Assembly: GCA_943704525.1 (NCBI GenBank)
Contig: CALSCQ010001610.1
Span: 1 to 13,499 of the forward strand
Origin: Pigoraptor vietnamica
Lineage: Eukaryota; Opisthokonta; Filasterea
DNA length: 13,499 bases
Reading direction: 5' to 3'
Shown here: piece after piece, positions 12,354 to 13,499 of the stretch
How positions within the stretch are numbered: the stretch's first letter is position 1
How the letters are laid out: every line of letters begins with the position of its first letter
Notes under the pieces: generated by a model
Seen by the model: the letters and a program-made list of their open reading frames with translations, nothing else
The model's database searches: none
What the model was told of the DNA's origin: nothing
Made by a program: the position numbers and the translations under genes

Positions 12354-12827
12354 GTGTTTACATCGCCTTGTATGCGCGATTAGCTCTCTTTCATACATCA
12401 TCTGTTCCGCGGCCGGAGCCGGGGTGCGCCCGGCACCCGGTGTTGTCGCAATTCAATGAACTCCTCTCTCTCGTTCTCCATACCGCTGAGAGACACACTC
12501 AGACAGCCGGCGCTGGCCATGTCCGCTCTCCGTAAGTGGACCGTGGCTCTCGGGGACGTCACTGACGGCGGCTGAGATCAAAGCAGCCGGCGAACTGTCT
12601 TTGCGTCATCTGCTGTTGGACAGTGACGTCAAGCGCGGTTTCTGTTTCAGCCGACTCGCAGTCGTCAAATCAAGCGGGCGTGAAATCTATTCGCCCATTT
12701 CCTCCTTCATTCCCTGCTTTTTTCCCCCGTCGACAAACGACCATATCTTGTGTTTGGGTTTGACCGCAGGCCAACTGCGAGTCGCCATCGGATCCGCCGT
12801 GCCGTTGCAGTCCGTGCGTGAGGGAAG
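12354..12827 (+). promoter_or_regulatory. 3' flank of the HECT gene and 5' leader/promoter of the MBL gene
   Basis: The 474 bases hold no long reading frame that continues either gene. A GC hairpin, GGGTGC-GCCCG-GCACCC, lies at 12422-12438, just past the HECT stop. An ATG at 12519 followed by a strong GTAAGT donor at 12532 suggests a leader exon and intron. A perfect CRE-like TGACGTCA palindrome lies at 12624-12631. No clear poly(A) signal was recognised. Confidence 0.45.
12532..12769 (+). other. Probable leader intron of the MBL gene
   Basis: The donor is CTCC|GTAAGT, the best match to the general eukaryotic consensus in the window. The acceptor is TTTGACCGCAG at 12769. It is 238 bases. The coding start at 12828 lies 58 bases into the next exon and is preceded by an in-frame TGA at 12819-12821, so this intron would lie entirely in the 5' leader. 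Confidence 0.5.
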
Positions 12828-13499
12828 ATGGACGCACCCAACGGCCACGCGACGCCCGTGGAATGGGGCCCCGAGCCTGCCGAGGTCATTTTCATGGGCA
12901 CGGGTGCGTGGGATGTGGAGACGAATTTTGTGGGCGTCCCCGTGTGTGCGTGATGCTCTGTGGTCTCTATCTCAAACGAGTGAGGTCGCTGGCCTATTCG
13001 ACGAAGGAAGCGTGTCCCCCCTCTCGTGTGTTGTGATCTCTCCGCTGCTTGACGCATTCCTCGTCTGTGTTTGCGCGCATGCAGGGACGTCGGGTCAGGT
13101 GCCCACTGTCAATTGCCTCACACACCCGAAACCGACATGCGCCGTGTGTCTTGATGCCGCAAGTGAGTGCTTTGTCTGCACTCGCGAAAAACTGCGAAAA
13201 GCGACTCGTGATCGCGTCCATGTCGCGCAGCCCCTATGTCATGTGCGCGTTGCCTCTTATTTGAATGCAAGTTATTGAACTACCGATGGCGTCCCATCCA
13301 TCTCCTCTCCATTTTGTACTACGGACCGTCCTGAGTCGCTTCATGTGTGTGTGTGCGCAGAGCCCGGCAGCAAAAACCGGCGGAGAAACGTGTCCGCACT
13401 CGTGCGGTTCGATCACCCCGACGGCCGACGGCGCAACATCCTCATTGATTGTGGCAAATCCTTCTACTCTGCTGCAAAAGTGCGTGCCCAGGCCCCCCC
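12828..13499 (+). CDS. Metallo-beta-lactamase-fold hydrolase, C777.06c/PhnP-like (3' partial)
   Basis: Predicted coding exons are 12828-12903, 13085-13162 and 13361-13479, giving 91 residues, all joins in frame. The protein begins MDAPNGHATPVEW and then shows EVIFMGTGTSGQVP (family: IIFLGTGTSSGVP), CLTHPKPTCAVCLDA with the CL-x6-C-x2-C cysteines used for a structural zinc in PhnP-type proteins, PGSKNRRRNVS and NILIDCGKSFY. These are the first strands of the family that includes fission-yeast C777.06c and bacterial PhnP, a cyclic phosphodiesterase. The metal-binding HxHxDH motif should follow beyond the right edge. The start is ATG 12828, in good context (AAG ATG G) and right after an in-frame TGA. 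It is likely a phosphodiesterase-type enzyme, but the substrate is not known from the sequence. Confidence 0.85.
12904..13084 (+). other. First coding intron of the MBL gene
   Basis: The donor is ACGG|GTGCGT and the acceptor is GCATGCAG|GGACG. It is 181 bases and phase 1. It splits the GTGT motif codon for Gly26; joining restores IFMGTGTSGQVP exactly as expected for the family. Confidence 0.85.
13163..13360 (+). other. Second coding intron of the MBL gene
   Basis: The donor is GCAA|GTGAGT and the acceptor is GTGTGCGCAG|AGC. It is 198 bases and phase 1. Joining gives CLDAAKPGSKNRRRN, the expected family motif. The usual pyrimidine tract before the AG is replaced by a short (TG)n run. Confidence 0.85.
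13480..13499 (+). other. Start of a third coding intron of the MBL gene (partial)
   Basis: AAA|GTGCGT follows the FYSAAK codons at phase 0, with the same hexamer as other donors here. Reading on would give VRAQAP, unlike the family continuation after FYESALK. The rest lies outside the window. Confidence 0.55.

Noticed and set aside
12519-12531. MSAL as the true N-terminus of the MBL protein
   Set aside because: No available acceptor connects this frame to the MBL frame; the one at 12810 meets TGA at 12819.

Overview
This window is nuclear DNA from a unicellular or otherwise compact eukaryote. It is GC-rich and holds three protein genes broken by short GT-AG introns. The product families (a UBR5-like HECT ubiquitin ligase, an alpha/beta-hydrolase-fold protein and a PhnP/C777.06c-type metallo-beta-lactamase-fold protein) and the spliceosomal introns exclude a bacterial source. 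I cannot name the species. Six of twelve internal splice donors are GTGCGT or GTGCGC, and most acceptors end in GCAG. This resembles GC-rich algal or protist genomes but does not prove such an origin.

Layout, left to right. (1) Positions 1-3656, minus strand: a six-exon gene, lacking its 3' end, for a monoglyceride-lipase/S33-like alpha/beta hydrolase. Its nucleophile elbow reads G-H-G-F-G, so glycine replaces the catalytic serine. One of its introns carries a long (TG)n/(CA)n tract. (2) Positions 3657-4356: a divergent intergenic region with three 21-bp tandem repeats and an inverted CCAAT box. (3) Positions 4357-12353, plus strand: a four-exon gene for a predicted 2549-residue HECT E3 ligase. 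In order it has a beta-rich N-terminal region, a short ankyrin-like segment, a ConA/L-type-lectin-like jelly roll, a Cys cluster, a Ser/Pro-rich linker, a UBR-box zinc finger, an ankyrin-like region and a C-terminal HECT domain. (4) Positions 12354-12827: the 3' flank of the ligase gene and the 5' leader of the next gene, probably with a leader intron. (5) Positions 12828-13499, plus strand: the first three coding exons of a metallo-beta-lactamase-fold hydrolase that runs off the right edge.

The exon models were built by hand from splice-site motifs, reading-frame phase and family resemblance. All joins keep frame, and several rejoin recognisable domains: lectin strands across 6882-7054, the hydrolase acid strand across 215-372, and the MBL motifs across both of its introns. 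No functional link between the three genes is evident beyond the divergent arrangement of the first two. The most interesting items are the multidomain E3, with its degenerate lectin fold and Cys-rich loop next to the catalytic Cys, and the apparent pseudo-hydrolase.
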